Positions 24,241-33,045 of a stretch of 64,000 bases of DNA are shown piece by piece. Under the pieces are notes generated by a model that was not told the origin of the DNA, made no database searches, and saw nothing but the letters and a program-made list of their open reading frames with translations. Location: NCBI GenBank assembly GCA_963742715.1, contig CAVUMR010000001.1, positions 682,001 to 746,000 on the forward strand, read 5' to 3'. The stretch comes from CAVUMR01 sp963742715. Its GTDB lineage: Bacteria; Actinomycetota; Actinomycetes; Mycobacteriales; Micromonosporaceae. The stretch's first letter is position 1. Each line of letters starts with the position of its first letter. The translations under genes and the position numbers were made by a program.

Positions 24241-26205
24241 TCAGCCGAGCCGCACCTCGACCGACAGCGGGAAGTGGTCCGACGCCTGCGTCTTCGGCCG
24301 GGCGAAGTCGGTGAAGGAGAGATCGGAGGTACCGAAGATCCAGTCCACCCGGTACTTCGGCCGGTCGGTCGGCGAGGTCAGCAGGCCGGCGTGCCCGGTG
24401 GTGTCCTGCGCGCTCAACAGGTCCGCGTCCTGGAGTTTGCGCACCTCGGGCCACCCCGGCTGGGAGTTGAAGTCACCCGCGATGATCGCCGGATTGTGCC
24501 CGCCCCACCGGCGCATCACCACGTCCAGCTCGCGCAGTCGGGTCGGGGTGTTCTGGTCCTGGTGCTGCAGGTGCGCGTTGATCACCCGGACGGTACGACC
24601 GCCCTCGAGCTCGAGCGTGGCGGCCGCGTACGACCGGCGCATGGTGCCGTCCCCCTGCGGGAGTCCACCGGTGTCCACCTCGGACATCGGCAGCCGGGAC
24701 AGGATGAGGTTGCCGAACTGGCCGTCCGCCGCGGGCGACCACACGTACGGCATGCGCAGCCGGCGGGACAGCCATTCGGCCAGGTCGGTGGTACCGCCGA
24801 TCGCCCAGCCGCGGCTGACCTCCTGCAGCAGCACCACGTCCGGATGCTGCGCGGAAAGTACGTCGCCGATCGTGCCGGGGTCGACCGCCGCCCGGTTGTT
24901 CACGCCGTAGTGCAGGTTCCAGGTCACCAACCGGAAGCTGTCGGTACTCTCCGGCGGATCGGTCGGGGCCGGCATCGTCACCAGCATCAGCACCGGTACC
25001 AGCAGCAGGATCGCCGGTACTCCCGCGAACGGGGCCAGGTGACCGCGCCGGGCCCGCCGTACCGCGTCCCGATCGTCCTCGTCCGGGCTGGCCCCACTCG
25101 AGCTGGACCTGTGCGTACTGGCCGGACGCGGGCCGAGACCGGCCACCGCGACGGCGACCGCGGCGGCGAACAGGAGCAGCGTGTTCGGGAACGGCAGCGG
25201 CTTCTCGTAGTGCACCTGGTACAGCAGCACCACGATCACGTACCCCAGGCCGGTCCCGAGCCCGGCCAGCGCGAACCCGGTCAGGCCGCGCTCCGCGCCC
25301 TCGACGCGCCTGGTCAGGGCCCTGGCGACGAGCATCGCCCCGGCCACCTGACCGACCACCACGGCGAGCACCACCAGCGGGCCGGTCAGGTACACCGCGG
25401 CGATCACCGAAAGCACCAGCAGAACCGCCGGCACCGCGCCGGCGGCCGCGCCGTCCAACTCGGGCAGCCGGCCGGAGCCGCCGGGCAACCGCAGCCGGCT
25501 GACCGCCTCGATCGCCAGCAGCGCGCCGGCGAGCAGCGCGATCACGGCCACCTGCAGGCCGACCCCGGACTGGGACGCGACGAAACCCACGCTGCCCAGC
25601 ACCAGGGTCTGCAGGGCGAGGTACGGGCCGAGCAGCGCTATCCGGGCGGTACCGGTCACCGGGTGCCCGCGATCGACGAAACTCCGGTGCCCGCGCGCGA
25701 GCGTGACCAGCACGAATACACACTCGAACACGGTCACCAGCCAGCCCGCGAGCCCCGGTCGCCAGGCCGCGTCCCAGCTCGACAGCGCGGCTCGAACGGC
25801 CACATCCAGGCCAGCGCCGAGCACCAGCCCGGCGGCCGCGGTCACCCCGCCATCGGCGGCCGGCGCGCTGGCCTGGCGTACCACCAACACCTGCGCGATC
25901 AACGCGACCGCGACGAGCAGGACGCCGGTGACAAAGGCGGGGCTGGACTGCACCTGGACCGCGAGCCGGAGCCCGACCGCGACGGCGACCGCGGCCACCG
26001 TGGCGCGCCGCGCGCCCAGCCAGCCGACCAGCGGCCCGGTCAGCACCGGGCCGAGGTACACGATCAGGGCCGTTGCCGCCGCCACCGGGACGCCGCCCTG
26101 GCCGGCCACGTGGTCGAGCAGTGGCCCACTGACCCGCAGCGCCTCCGCGGTGACCATGGTCACCGCGGCAACGAGCAGCACCGAGGCTCGGGAGGCAGCC
26201 GTCAT
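24241..26205 (-). CDS. Membrane protein with C-terminal EEP (endonuclease/exonuclease/phosphatase) domain
   Basis: 654 aa. The N-terminal about 400 residues hold roughly ten or more hydrophobic helices rich in Val/Ala/Leu. The last about 240 residues form an EEP domain: LVTWNLHYG, DVVLLQEVSRGW, NAHLQHQ, IIAGDFNSQPGWPE, VDWIFG and ASDHFPL, i.e. the full metal and catalytic His/Asp set. It is likely a membrane-tethered phosphodiesterase; substrate unknown. The ATG at 26205 is chosen because TATGGT lies 7 nt upstream (leaderless). An in-frame ATG at 26217 is the alternative. Confidence 0.82.
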   Translation of the reverse strand: MTAASRASVLLVAAVTMVTAEALRVSGPLLDHVAGQGGVPVAAATALIVYLGPVLTGPLVGWLGARRATVAAVAVAVGLRLAVQVQSSPAFVTGVLLVAVALIAQVLVVRQASAPAADGGVTAAAGLVLGAGLDVAVRAALSSWDAAWRPGLAGWLVTVFECVFVLVTLARGHRSFVDRGHPVTGTARIALLGPYLALQTLVLGSVGFVASQSGVGLQVAVIALLAGALLAIEAVSRLRLPGGSGRLPELDGAAAGAVPAVLLVLSVIAAVYLTGPLVVLAVVVGQVAGAMLVARALTRRVEGAERGLTGFALAGLGTGLGYVIVVLLYQVHYEKPLPFPNTLLLFAAAVAVAVAGLGPRPASTHRSSSSGASPDEDDRDAVRRARRGHLAPFAGVPAILLLVPVLMLVTMPAPTDPPESTDSFRLVTWNLHYGVNNRAAVDPGTIGDVLSAQHPDVVLLQEVSRGWAIGGTTDLAEWLSRRLRMPYVWSPAADGQFGNLILSRLPMSEVDTGGLPQGDGTMRRSYAAATLELEGGRTVRVINAHLQHQDQNTPTRLRELDVVMRRWGGHNPAIIAGDFNSQPGWPEVRKLQDADLLSAQDTTGHAGLLTSPTDRPKYRVDWIFGTSDLSFTDFARPKTQASDHFPLSVEVRLG

Positions 26206-26344
26206 GGCGCGCACCATATCCGCTGTCCGCCGCGCCGGGGCAGCGCCCGGCCGGTGGCGATCACGCGCATCGGCCGGCCGCCACGGGTGGTCCGCCGGGT
26301 CGCCCGCCGGCAGGCCGCCCGCGACCGGCCGATGCGGCACCAGG

Positions 26345-26674
26345 TCAGGACGAGGCGCCGGTCAGGTTCAGCACCACCACACCGGCGATCACCAGCGCGA
26401 TCCCGGCCACCGCGCCGGCACCGAGCCGGTCACCGAACAGCCGGACGCCGAGCACCGCGATCAGCACGGTTCCCACCCCGGACCAGATGGCGTACGCGAC
26501 GCCGAGTCCGAGACCGCGCTTGAGCGCCAGGGCCAGCGCGCCGAACGACACCACGTACCCGATGACCGCCCCGACTATCGGCAGCGGCCGGGACAGCCCG
26601 TCGCTGGCCCGCAGGAACAGCGTCGCGGTCACCTCGGTACCGATCGCGACGGCCAGCAGGAGCAGCGCGGACAT
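26345..26674 (-). CDS. Small multidrug resistance (SMR) efflux protein
   Basis: 109 aa with four transmembrane helices, the family size. The essential E14 is present (AIGTEVTATLFLRAS), as is the AYAIWSGVGTV segment of helix 3. Members export quaternary ammonium compounds, guanidinium or polyamines in exchange for protons. The ATG at 26674 follows GGAGGAA. It is upstream of the EEP gene on the same strand, but a 139-bp gap makes co-transcription uncertain. Confidence 0.9.
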   Translation of the reverse strand: MSALLLLAVAIGTEVTATLFLRASDGLSRPLPIVGAVIGYVVSFGALALALKRGLGLGVAYAIWSGVGTVLIAVLGVRLFGDRLGAGAVAGIALVIAGVVVLNLTGASS

Positions 26675-26764
26675 GCGGATTCCTCCATCAGGGCGGGCGC
26701 GCCGGACCTTGCAGGCGCGGGGGCGCGACAAGCAGCCGGGCGGGACAGGTGGTGGTGGTCGGGT

Positions 26765-28132
26765 TCAGCTCACCGCGTCGATGGCCGCGGTCAGCTCCCG
26801 CGGTACGTCCATCAGCAGGTGCCCGCCGTCGGCCACGACCAGCCGGCCCGCCGCGACCACGTGGGACACGTCCGACGCGGTCCCGGCGAAGGTGACCGCG
26901 GCGAGCGGATCGTCAACGGCCGAGCCGGCCAGCCGGACCGAGTCCAGCGATACCGCGACGAAGTCCGCCGGCGCGCCCGGCGCGATCCGGCCGCCGTCCA
27001 GCCCGACCGCGCGGGCACCGCCGGCAGCGGCCGCGGCGAGCAGTTCGGCCGGCGGGTGGTGTCCCCGCCGCTCGGTGACCAGCCGGGTGTTCAACTCGAC
27101 CGCACGCGCCTCTTCGAACAGGTCGATCATCGCGTGGCTGTCGCTGCCCACGCACAGGCCGGCGCCCGCGTCGCGCAACGCCGCCGACGGCCCGATCCCG
27201 TCGGCGAGGTCCCGCTCGGTGGTGGGGCAGAAACAGACGTTGGTACCGGTACCCCCGAGCAGCGACACGTCGCCGTCGAGCAGGTGGGTCGCGTGTACCG
27301 CGGTCGCCATGGTGCCGAGTACCCCGCAGTCGGCACACAACCGCGCCGGTGTACGCCCGTGCACGGCTTCACACGCCTCGTTCTCCCGCCGCTGCTCGGA
27401 CAGGTGGATGTGCAGCGGCACGTTCCGGTCGGCCACCCAGCGGGACACCGCGCGGATCGCGGACGGGGGGCAGGCCCGTACCGAGTGGATCGCCGCGCCG
27501 TAGTACGGCACCCGCAGGTCAGCCGCCCGTTCCGCCCAGGCGTCCTCGTCGCCGTCGCCGAACCGCAGTTGCGTGCCGTCCAGCGGCGTACCGTCCACAT
27601 CGGACTGCAGGTAGCAGGTGTCCAGCAGTACCACCCGGACGCCGGCCGCGGCACCGGCCGCCACCAGCGCGTGCCCCATCTCGTTCGGCTCGGCGTACCG
27701 GACCCCACCGGTGTCGTGGTGCAGGTAGTGGAACTCGGCGACCGTGGTGATCCCGGCGAGCGCCATCTCGCCGTACACCGCCCGCGCGAGCGCGTAGTAG
27801 GTGTCCGGCTGGAGTCGCGCGGCGACCGCGTACATCTGCTCCCGCCAGGACCAGAAGTCGCCCTTGCCGCCCTGGGTACGCCCGCGCAGCGCCCGGTGGA
27901 ACGCGTGCGAATGCGCGTTCACCAGCCCGGGCAGCAGCAGTCCCGGCAACCGTTCCGCCTCCGGCGGGGGCGCCACCCCCACCTCTACCGCGCTGATCAG
28001 CTGCCCGTCGGTGCGGATCAGTACGCCCGCGACCGGTCCCTGGGCCGGATCGCCGAGCCAGCCGAGGTCGGCGTACCACAGCGAGCCGGCGGGCTGTTCC
28101 CCCGCGGTCTGCTCCGCGTCGGTCAGCGACAC
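26765..28132 (-). CDS. hutF: Formimidoylglutamate deiminase HutF
   Basis: 455 aa amidohydrolase. The first metal motif is VNAHSHAFHRALRG; further ligands are in HIHLSEQ and the VGSDSHAMIDLFEE segment. FWSWREQMY and the tail composition are typical of HutF. It converts N-formimino-L-glutamate to N-formylglutamate in histidine degradation. The start overlaps the preceding M20 gene by 10 bp, so the two are coupled. hutH, hutU and hutI are not in this window. Confidence 0.88.
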   Translation of the reverse strand: MSLTDAEQTAGEQPAGSLWYADLGWLGDPAQGPVAGVLIRTDGQLISAVEVGVAPPPEAERLPGLLLPGLVNAHSHAFHRALRGRTQGGKGDFWSWREQMYAVAARLQPDTYYALARAVYGEMALAGITTVAEFHYLHHDTGGVRYAEPNEMGHALVAAGAAAGVRVVLLDTCYLQSDVDGTPLDGTQLRFGDGDEDAWAERAADLRVPYYGAAIHSVRACPPSAIRAVSRWVADRNVPLHIHLSEQRRENEACEAVHGRTPARLCADCGVLGTMATAVHATHLLDGDVSLLGGTGTNVCFCPTTERDLADGIGPSAALRDAGAGLCVGSDSHAMIDLFEEARAVELNTRLVTERRGHHPPAELLAAAAAGGARAVGLDGGRIAPGAPADFVAVSLDSVRLAGSAVDDPLAAVTFAGTASDVSHVVAAGRLVVADGGHLLMDVPRELTAAIDAVS

Positions 28133-29379
28133 GCGAGCTCCTCCAGTACCTCGGTCAGGGCCGCCACTCCGGTCAGGCAGTCCGGGGTTTCCGCGTGCTC
28201 GGCCGGGGCGTGCGAGATGCCGGTCGGGTTGCGCACGAACAGCATCGCGGTCGGTACCTCGGCGGCCAGGATTCCGGCGTCGTGCCCGGCACCGGTGGCC
28301 AGCAGCGGTACGCCCGCGCCCCGGTCAGCGCGACCGCCTACGCCGCTGCCAGCGCCGTCGATGCCGCGTGCGGCCGCGGCGGCGACCCGCGCGGCGAGCG
28401 CCCGGTCGAACGTGACCGGACCGCTGTACGACTCCCGGGTCATCGCGAACCCGACCGTGTCCCGGTCGGCGCGTTCACCGGTGGCCCGCTCGATCCCGGC
28501 CACCACTTCGTCCAATGTGGACTGTTCCGGGGCGCGCGCGTCCAGCCAGGCGGTGATCTTCGACGGGATCGCGTTGGTGCCGTTCGGCTCGACGTACACC
28601 CGGCCGATGGTGGCCAGCGCACCGGCCAGCCGGGCCTTCTTGCGGGCCGCGAGCACCGTGTTCGCGTAGGTCAGCATCGGATCGCGCCGGTCGTCGAGCA
28701 GCGTGGTACCGGCGTGGTTGGCGTCGCCGGTGAAGTCCAGCCGCCACCGGCCGTGCGGCCAGATGCCGTCCCCCACGGCCACCGGTGCACCCAGTCGATC
28801 CTGTCCCCTGCCCTGTTCGATATGCAGCTCAATGTACGTGCCGATCCGCCCGAGCAGATCGGCGTCTCGGCCGATGCCGGTAGGGTCCAAACCGGCAGCC
28901 GCCATGGCATCCGCGAGGGTTGTCCCGGTCCCGTCGGTGAGTTCACGGGCCCGCGCCGGATCGATCGCGCCGGTGAGGAGCCGGGAGCCGAGGCAGGCGA
29001 TCCCGAACCGGCCGCCCTCCTCCTCGGCGAACGCGGCCACCGCTACCGGCCGGCGCGGGGTCGCGCCACGCTCCCGCAACGCGTCGATGGCGGCGAATCC
29101 GCTCACCACCCCGAGTGGCCCGTCGTACGCCCCGCCGTCCGGTACCGAGTCCAGATGGCTGCCGGTCACCACCGCGTCACCGGCGTCGGGATCGCCCCAC
29201 CACGCCCACAGGTTGCCGTTCCGGTCGGTACGCACCGACAGCTCGCGGTCCCGGGCGGCCTGCTCGAACCAGGCGCGGCACTCCAGCTCAGCGGCGGTGT
29301 AGGCGAACCGGCGGTAACCACCGGTCGCGTCGTACCGGCCGACCGGCACGAGGTCGGCCCACAGCTCTTCGAAGCTCAC
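28123..29379 (-). CDS. M20 amidohydrolase (allantoate amidohydrolase family)
   Basis: 418 aa. M20 dinuclear zinc motifs are VVTGSHLDSVPDGGAYDG (first His/Asp), AFAEEEGGRFG (catalytic and ligand Glu), LHIEQG and the C-terminal ATGAGHDAG. The family contains allantoate amidohydrolase and N-carbamoyl amino acid hydrolases. Because it overlaps hutF, a role in hydrolysing N-formylglutamate (the step of HutG) is more likely here; that is inference. The GTG at 29379 is preceded by TACTGT exactly 6 nt away, so the operon mRNA is probably leaderless. The longer frame to 30096 lies inside the EI24 gene. Confidence 0.85.
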   Translation of the reverse strand: MSFEELWADLVPVGRYDATGGYRRFAYTAAELECRAWFEQAARDRELSVRTDRNGNLWAWWGDPDAGDAVVTGSHLDSVPDGGAYDGPLGVVSGFAAIDALRERGATPRRPVAVAAFAEEEGGRFGIACLGSRLLTGAIDPARARELTDGTGTTLADAMAAAGLDPTGIGRDADLLGRIGTYIELHIEQGRGQDRLGAPVAVGDGIWPHGRWRLDFTGDANHAGTTLLDDRRDPMLTYANTVLAARKKARLAGALATIGRVYVEPNGTNAIPSKITAWLDARAPEQSTLDEVVAGIERATGERADRDTVGFAMTRESYSGPVTFDRALAARVAAAAARGIDGAGSGVGGRADRGAGVPLLATGAGHDAGILAAEVPTAMLFVRNPTGISHAPAEHAETPDCLTGVAALTEVLEELACR

Positions 29380-29402
29380 CGGCCGACAGTAACCGCCGCC
29401 GG

Positions 29403-30305
29403 TCAGCCGACCGGCTGGTCCGGTGCGCCGAGCACGTGCCGCGCGAGCAGCGTGCCACCGGCGACCGCGGCCGGCATCACCACGATCGCGCCGAGCGGGA
29501 TCAGGAACAGCACGAACATGCCGACGCCGAAGCCGAGTGCGAGCGGCCGCCGTTGCCGCATCAGCCGGCGCCGGTCGGCCAGCCGCAGCCCGCGCCGGTT
29601 GAACGGCACGCCCACGATCTCCAGCGCGAGCAGCCAGCCGCCGACCAGTGCGCCGATCACCGGTACCACCGACTGCCCGACGACCGGGATGAACCCGGCG
29701 ACGAACAGCGGGATGCCGACCGCGATCGACATCACGATCAGCCGGAGCGAGTCGACGATCGAGCGGTACCACGGCACCTCGACCGCGCCGGGCACGCCAC
29801 CGAGCCTGTCCTCCACGCGGCGGGAAATCGTCTCGTAGAACGGGTCGCCGATGAGCAGGGTCAGCGCGGTGTACGCGACGACGGCGAGCAGCAGCGCGCC
29901 ACCGATGATCAGCACGCCGAGGGTGACCCGGGTGAACGTCTGCGCGCCGGACGACCAGTCGTCGGCAAACGGGGTGAGCCAGTCGACGAGGTCGCCGATC
30001 CAGAACGCCAGCGCCACGATCGCGGCACCGATCACTATCAGCGAGATCACCGCCGGTATCACGCCGATCAGCAGCAGCCGGGGCGACCGCGCCCACATCC
30101 CGATGCCCCGGCCGAGAAAGCCGAGCCCGTCGAGGAACTCCCGTACCGCGTTCCCGGTCGCCGGCGCGGCGGTCACCGGTGTGCCGGTCACCGGCGCGGG
30201 GGTCGTTGGCGGCGTCGTCATTGGCGGTGGCGTCCTCGGCGCGACGGCGGGGCGCTGCTGCTGCGCCGACGGGTCCGGTCCGGCGGGTGGTGGCAAGGGG
30301 TCCAC
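29403..30305 (-). CDS. EI24 domain membrane protein (CysZ-like)
   Basis: 300 aa. A Pro/Thr-rich cytoplasmic N-terminus (about 1-50) precedes an EI24/CysZ domain with about four membrane segments (LLLIGVIPAVISLIVIGAA, LIIGGALLLAVVAYTALTLL, SIAVGIPLFVAGFIPVVGQS, PLALGFGVGMFVLFLIPLG) and the linker LIGDPFYETISRRVEDRLGG typical of the family. CysZ proteins mediate sulfate uptake; most actinobacterial members are uncharacterised. The GTG at 30305 is preceded by TAGGCT 7 nt upstream. Confidence 0.85.
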   Translation of the reverse strand: MDPLPPPAGPDPSAQQQRPAVAPRTPPPMTTPPTTPAPVTGTPVTAAPATGNAVREFLDGLGFLGRGIGMWARSPRLLLIGVIPAVISLIVIGAAIVALAFWIGDLVDWLTPFADDWSSGAQTFTRVTLGVLIIGGALLLAVVAYTALTLLIGDPFYETISRRVEDRLGGVPGAVEVPWYRSIVDSLRLIVMSIAVGIPLFVAGFIPVVGQSVVPVIGALVGGWLLALEIVGVPFNRRGLRLADRRRLMRQRRPLALGFGVGMFVLFLIPLGAIVVMPAAVAGGTLLARHVLGAPDQPVG

Positions 30306-30350
30306 GTCGCGGAGCCTAGGCGGTCATCCGGCCGCACGCGCGGTAGGGCG

Positions 30351-31091
30351 CTACTCGACCAGCCGGATCCGGACCCGGCGGTTCTGCCGGCCCTTGCTCT
30401 CCACCTTGACCACCTGCACCTTGCCGATCTGCGCGGTGGAGGCGACGTGCGTACCGCCGTCGGCCTGTACGTCCAGCCCGTTGATGTCGACGATCCGTAC
30501 GTCCGGCACGTCCTGCGGTACCAGATTCGTCTGGGTACGGATGATGTCCGGGATCGCCATCGCGTCGGCCCGGGGCAGCACCCGCGCCTCGATCCGCCGG
30601 TTGTTGACCACCTCGGCGTTCACCGCGTCCTCGATCGACTGCTTGAAGCCGGGTGGTACCTCCGGCAGGTTGAAGTCCATCCGCGCCTCGCCCGGTTCCA
30701 TGTTCCCGCCGGTCACGAGCGCGCCGAAGTCGCGGAACACCACCCCGCCGAGCACGTGCAGTCCGGAGTGGGTACGCATCAGCATGGTTCGTCGCTGGTC
30801 CTCGAGCGCGCCGGTGACCGCGGTACCGACCGGTGGAATCGGATCCCCGTCGGCCGGGATCAGGTACGGGTCGTCGCCGCCCTTTCGGGTACCGACGATC
30901 CGGGTCTGTACGCCCTGCCAGAGCAGTACGCCGTGGTCCGGCGGCTGGCCACCGCCGCCCGGGTAGAACGCGGACCGGTCGAGCACGATCCCGCGCTCCG
31001 GATCCGACTCGAGAACCGTGCACTCCCACTCGCGCAGGGTCGGGTCCGCCCAGTCCAGACGGGCGGTACGACCGTGATGCTCGATGCTCAT
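30351..31091 (-). CDS. Alanyl-tRNA editing protein (AlaX-like)
   Basis: 246 aa, equal to the editing domain of alanyl-tRNA synthetase. It has SAFYPGGGGQPPDHG, the zinc/catalytic motif MRTHSGLHVLGG (H-x3-H), and the second site GLDVQADGGTHVAST. Such proteins hydrolyse Ser-tRNA(Ala) or Gly-tRNA(Ala). It lies in series with the EI24 gene, 45 bp apart. Confidence 0.88.
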   Translation of the reverse strand: MSIEHHGRTARLDWADPTLREWECTVLESDPERGIVLDRSAFYPGGGGQPPDHGVLLWQGVQTRIVGTRKGGDDPYLIPADGDPIPPVGTAVTGALEDQRRTMLMRTHSGLHVLGGVVFRDFGALVTGGNMEPGEARMDFNLPEVPPGFKQSIEDAVNAEVVNNRRIEARVLPRADAMAIPDIIRTQTNLVPQDVPDVRIVDINGLDVQADGGTHVASTAQIGKVQVVKVESKGRQNRRVRIRLVE

Positions 31092-31208
31092 GCCGCCGCC
31101 TCGCTCCGCTCCGCGCCGTCACGAGGCACATCCGCACTGCGCTCCATGATTCGCTCGCCCCGCTCGCTCATGGGGCGACCCTACGACATGCCGCGGCCGA
31201 ACCGGCTA

Positions 31209-32057
31209 TCAGCGGTTGAGGAACGCCGATACCCGATCGCGCAGGTCAGCGCGCTGATTCCAGAGCACGCCGGGCTCGTCGTACACGTGCAGGGTCGCGT
31301 CCGGGAGGGCGGCGGCGAGCCGCTCGGCCACCTCGACCGGATGCAGCGGATCGTCCCGACAGCCGAGCACCAGCGCCGGCGCGGTGACCCGTTCCAGCGC
31401 GGCCGCGCCGCCCAACTCGGCCGGGATCGCGACCGCGGCCGGCAGCGTCAGCAGGGATTTGGCCACACCTTCCTGGAGCAGCGCCTCGGCCCGGTGCCGG
31501 AGGTACCCCTGTGCTTCCGGGGTGTCCTGGTACTCCGCCGGAATCTCGGTGCGCAGGGTCGCGGTCGCCAGCTCCGGATCACCGGACGCGGCGGCCCGGG
31601 CCAGGTCGGCGATGCGCGCCCGGGCCGGGCCGGTGCGGGGCTGGTCCAGCACCGCCGGCAGGAAGAAGACCAGTCGCTCGTACCGGTCGGGAGCCTCGGC
31701 GAGCAGCCGGCACAGCGCGCCGGCGCCGAGACTGGCACCGACCGCGCGGGTGGCACCGACCTTATCCGAGACCGTGCGCAGGTCATGGGCGAGCTCGGGG
31801 TACGCCCAGGCACCGTCCGGAACCGTCGACCGGCCGTGTCCGCGCAGGTGGAAGAACACTCGACGACCCTGTACGCCGCTGCCCAGCGGCCTGGTCTGCG
31901 GGATGTCCCCACCGAGACCGTGGGCGAACACGGTGATCGGGTCACCGGTGCCGGTGACCAGGTACTCGAGGTTGACGCCGTCCGAGGTGGAGATCAGACG
32001 GGTCGTTGCGGGCGAAAGGGCGCCGGCTTGCCGGCTGGAATCAGGTCGCGGCGTCAC
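31209..32057 (-). CDS. Alpha/beta hydrolase
   Basis: 282 aa. The oxyanion region is VFAHGLGGDIPQTRP, the nucleophile elbow GASLGAGALCRLL, with HLRGHGRS and the acid-bearing VLGCRDDPLHPVEVA strand. The final catalytic His is not at the usual place (the tail reads YDEPGVLWNQ), so activity should be checked. The GTG at 32057 overlaps the stop of the DUF2516 gene by 4 bp (GTGA), indicating translational coupling. Substrate unknown. Confidence 0.8.
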   Translation of the reverse strand: MTPRPDSSRQAGALSPATTRLISTSDGVNLEYLVTGTGDPITVFAHGLGGDIPQTRPLGSGVQGRRVFFHLRGHGRSTVPDGAWAYPELAHDLRTVSDKVGATRAVGASLGAGALCRLLAEAPDRYERLVFFLPAVLDQPRTGPARARIADLARAAASGDPELATATLRTEIPAEYQDTPEAQGYLRHRAEALLQEGVAKSLLTLPAAVAIPAELGGAAALERVTAPALVLGCRDDPLHPVEVAERLAAALPDATLHVYDEPGVLWNQRADLRDRVSAFLNR

Positions 32058-32407
32058 CACGGCCCGCTGCCGTCGACCACGTCCTTGATGGCAGGCCGTA
32101 TGTCGAGCAGGTAGACCGCGGCGGCGACCGTGCCGACCAGTCCGAGAATGCTGATCGGGCCGAGCAGCAGGGTGACCAGCACTCCGCCGCCGGTCAGGGC
32201 GAGCCAGATGCCCTTGGACAGGCTGCCGACCGCCTTGAACGCGTCCGGCCGCTGCATCAGGCAGTGCACGAACGCGATCGCTTCGATGGCGAGCGCGAGC
32301 AACAGGATCACGAGGTTGACGACGGCGACCACCGGACGCACGATGTCCACCGCCAGCGGCTGAACGGCCAGCACAGCGGGGTGCGAGGCGACGAGCGCAA
32401 ACGCCAT
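32054..32407 (-). CDS. DUF2516 membrane protein
   Basis: 117 aa with two to three hydrophobic segments (VVAVVNLVILLLALAIEAIAF, GGGVLVTLLLGPISILGLVG) and the family segment ALTRPDAF-like CLMQRPDAFKAVG plus the terminal YLLDIRPAI. This is the Rv0476-type protein found downstream of the HTH/HbhA genes in mycobacteria. Function unknown. TACGCT lies exactly 6 nt before the ATG, giving a leaderless mRNA independent of the upstream operon, which ends in its own terminator. Confidence 0.82.
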   Translation of the reverse strand: MAFALVASHPAVLAVQPLAVDIVRPVVAVVNLVILLLALAIEAIAFVHCLMQRPDAFKAVGSLSKGIWLALTGGGVLVTLLLGPISILGLVGTVAAAVYLLDIRPAIKDVVDGSGPW

Positions 32408-32472
32408 GCCATGAGCGTAGCCCGCGGGCGCACGCCCGGCCCGCCTGCCCGGCCGCATGACGCCAAAGCAGT

Positions 32473-32502
32473 CCGCCCCGGCCGCTGAAGCGACCGGGGC
32501 GG
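32473..32502 (-). terminator. Terminator after the HbhA-like gene
   Basis: A 13-bp stem with one mismatch (CCGCCCCGGCCGC / GCGACCGGGGCGG) and a TGAA loop lies 22 bp past the stop of the HbhA-like gene and about 65 bp before the DUF2516 start. Confidence 0.7.
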
Positions 32503-32523
32503 ATGAGCTGTCCTACAAAGCAG

Positions 32524-33045
32524 TTAGCCGAGCTTGCTGGCACCGTCGCTGGCCGCGCGGCCGGCCGCCCTGGCGGTCTTGCGGGCCGAGGTGGTCGCGC
32601 CCTTCGCGCTGGTCCGGGTGCTGGCCGCCGCCTTGCGCGCGGTCGTGGTGGCGCGCTTGGCCGCCCGTACCGTGTTCTCCGCGGACGTGGACAGCTCCTG
32701 AGTGGCCTTCTGCCGGCGTACCGACCGGACGACCTTCTGGCCGCGGTCGATCATCTCCTCGTACGTCTCCGCCGCGCGACTCTGCACCGTGTCGGCCTGC
32801 TGCTGCGCGTACGTGACGAATCCGGAGGCGTTGCGCTGTGCGGCCCGGCGTACCCGCTCAAGGTCGGAGCGGACGTCCACGTCGGCCAGTACGGTACGGG
32901 CGCTTTCGGCCCGACCGCGCAGGCCACCCAGCTCGGTCTCCAACCGGCCACGCAGTACGGACACGCGATCCGGCAGCTTGCGCAGTTGCTCCATCGCCAT
33001 GTCACTGGCGCCGGCGGCGAGATAGACGAACTTCCGTTCAGCCAT
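32524..33045 (-). CDS. HbhA-like (heparin-binding hemagglutinin-type) protein
   Basis: 173 aa. The N-terminal about 110 residues are a long amphipathic helix/coiled coil (VSVLRGRLETELGGLRGRAESAR). The C-terminus is Lys/Ala/Arg-rich (RAAKRATTTARKAAAS and further KA/TARK repeats), the layout of mycobacterial HbhA (Rv0475). In mycobacteria HbhA binds heparan sulfate and associates with lipid bodies; the role in a soil-type actinomycete is unknown. The ATG at 33045 follows GAGGAGG and overlaps the end of the upstream regulator gene by 8 bp. Confidence 0.75.
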   Translation of the reverse strand: MAERKFVYLAAGASDMAMEQLRKLPDRVSVLRGRLETELGGLRGRAESARTVLADVDVRSDLERVRRAAQRNASGFVTYAQQQADTVQSRAAETYEEMIDRGQKVVRSVRRQKATQELSTSAENTVRAAKRATTTARKAAASTRTSAKGATTSARKTARAAGRAASDGASKLG

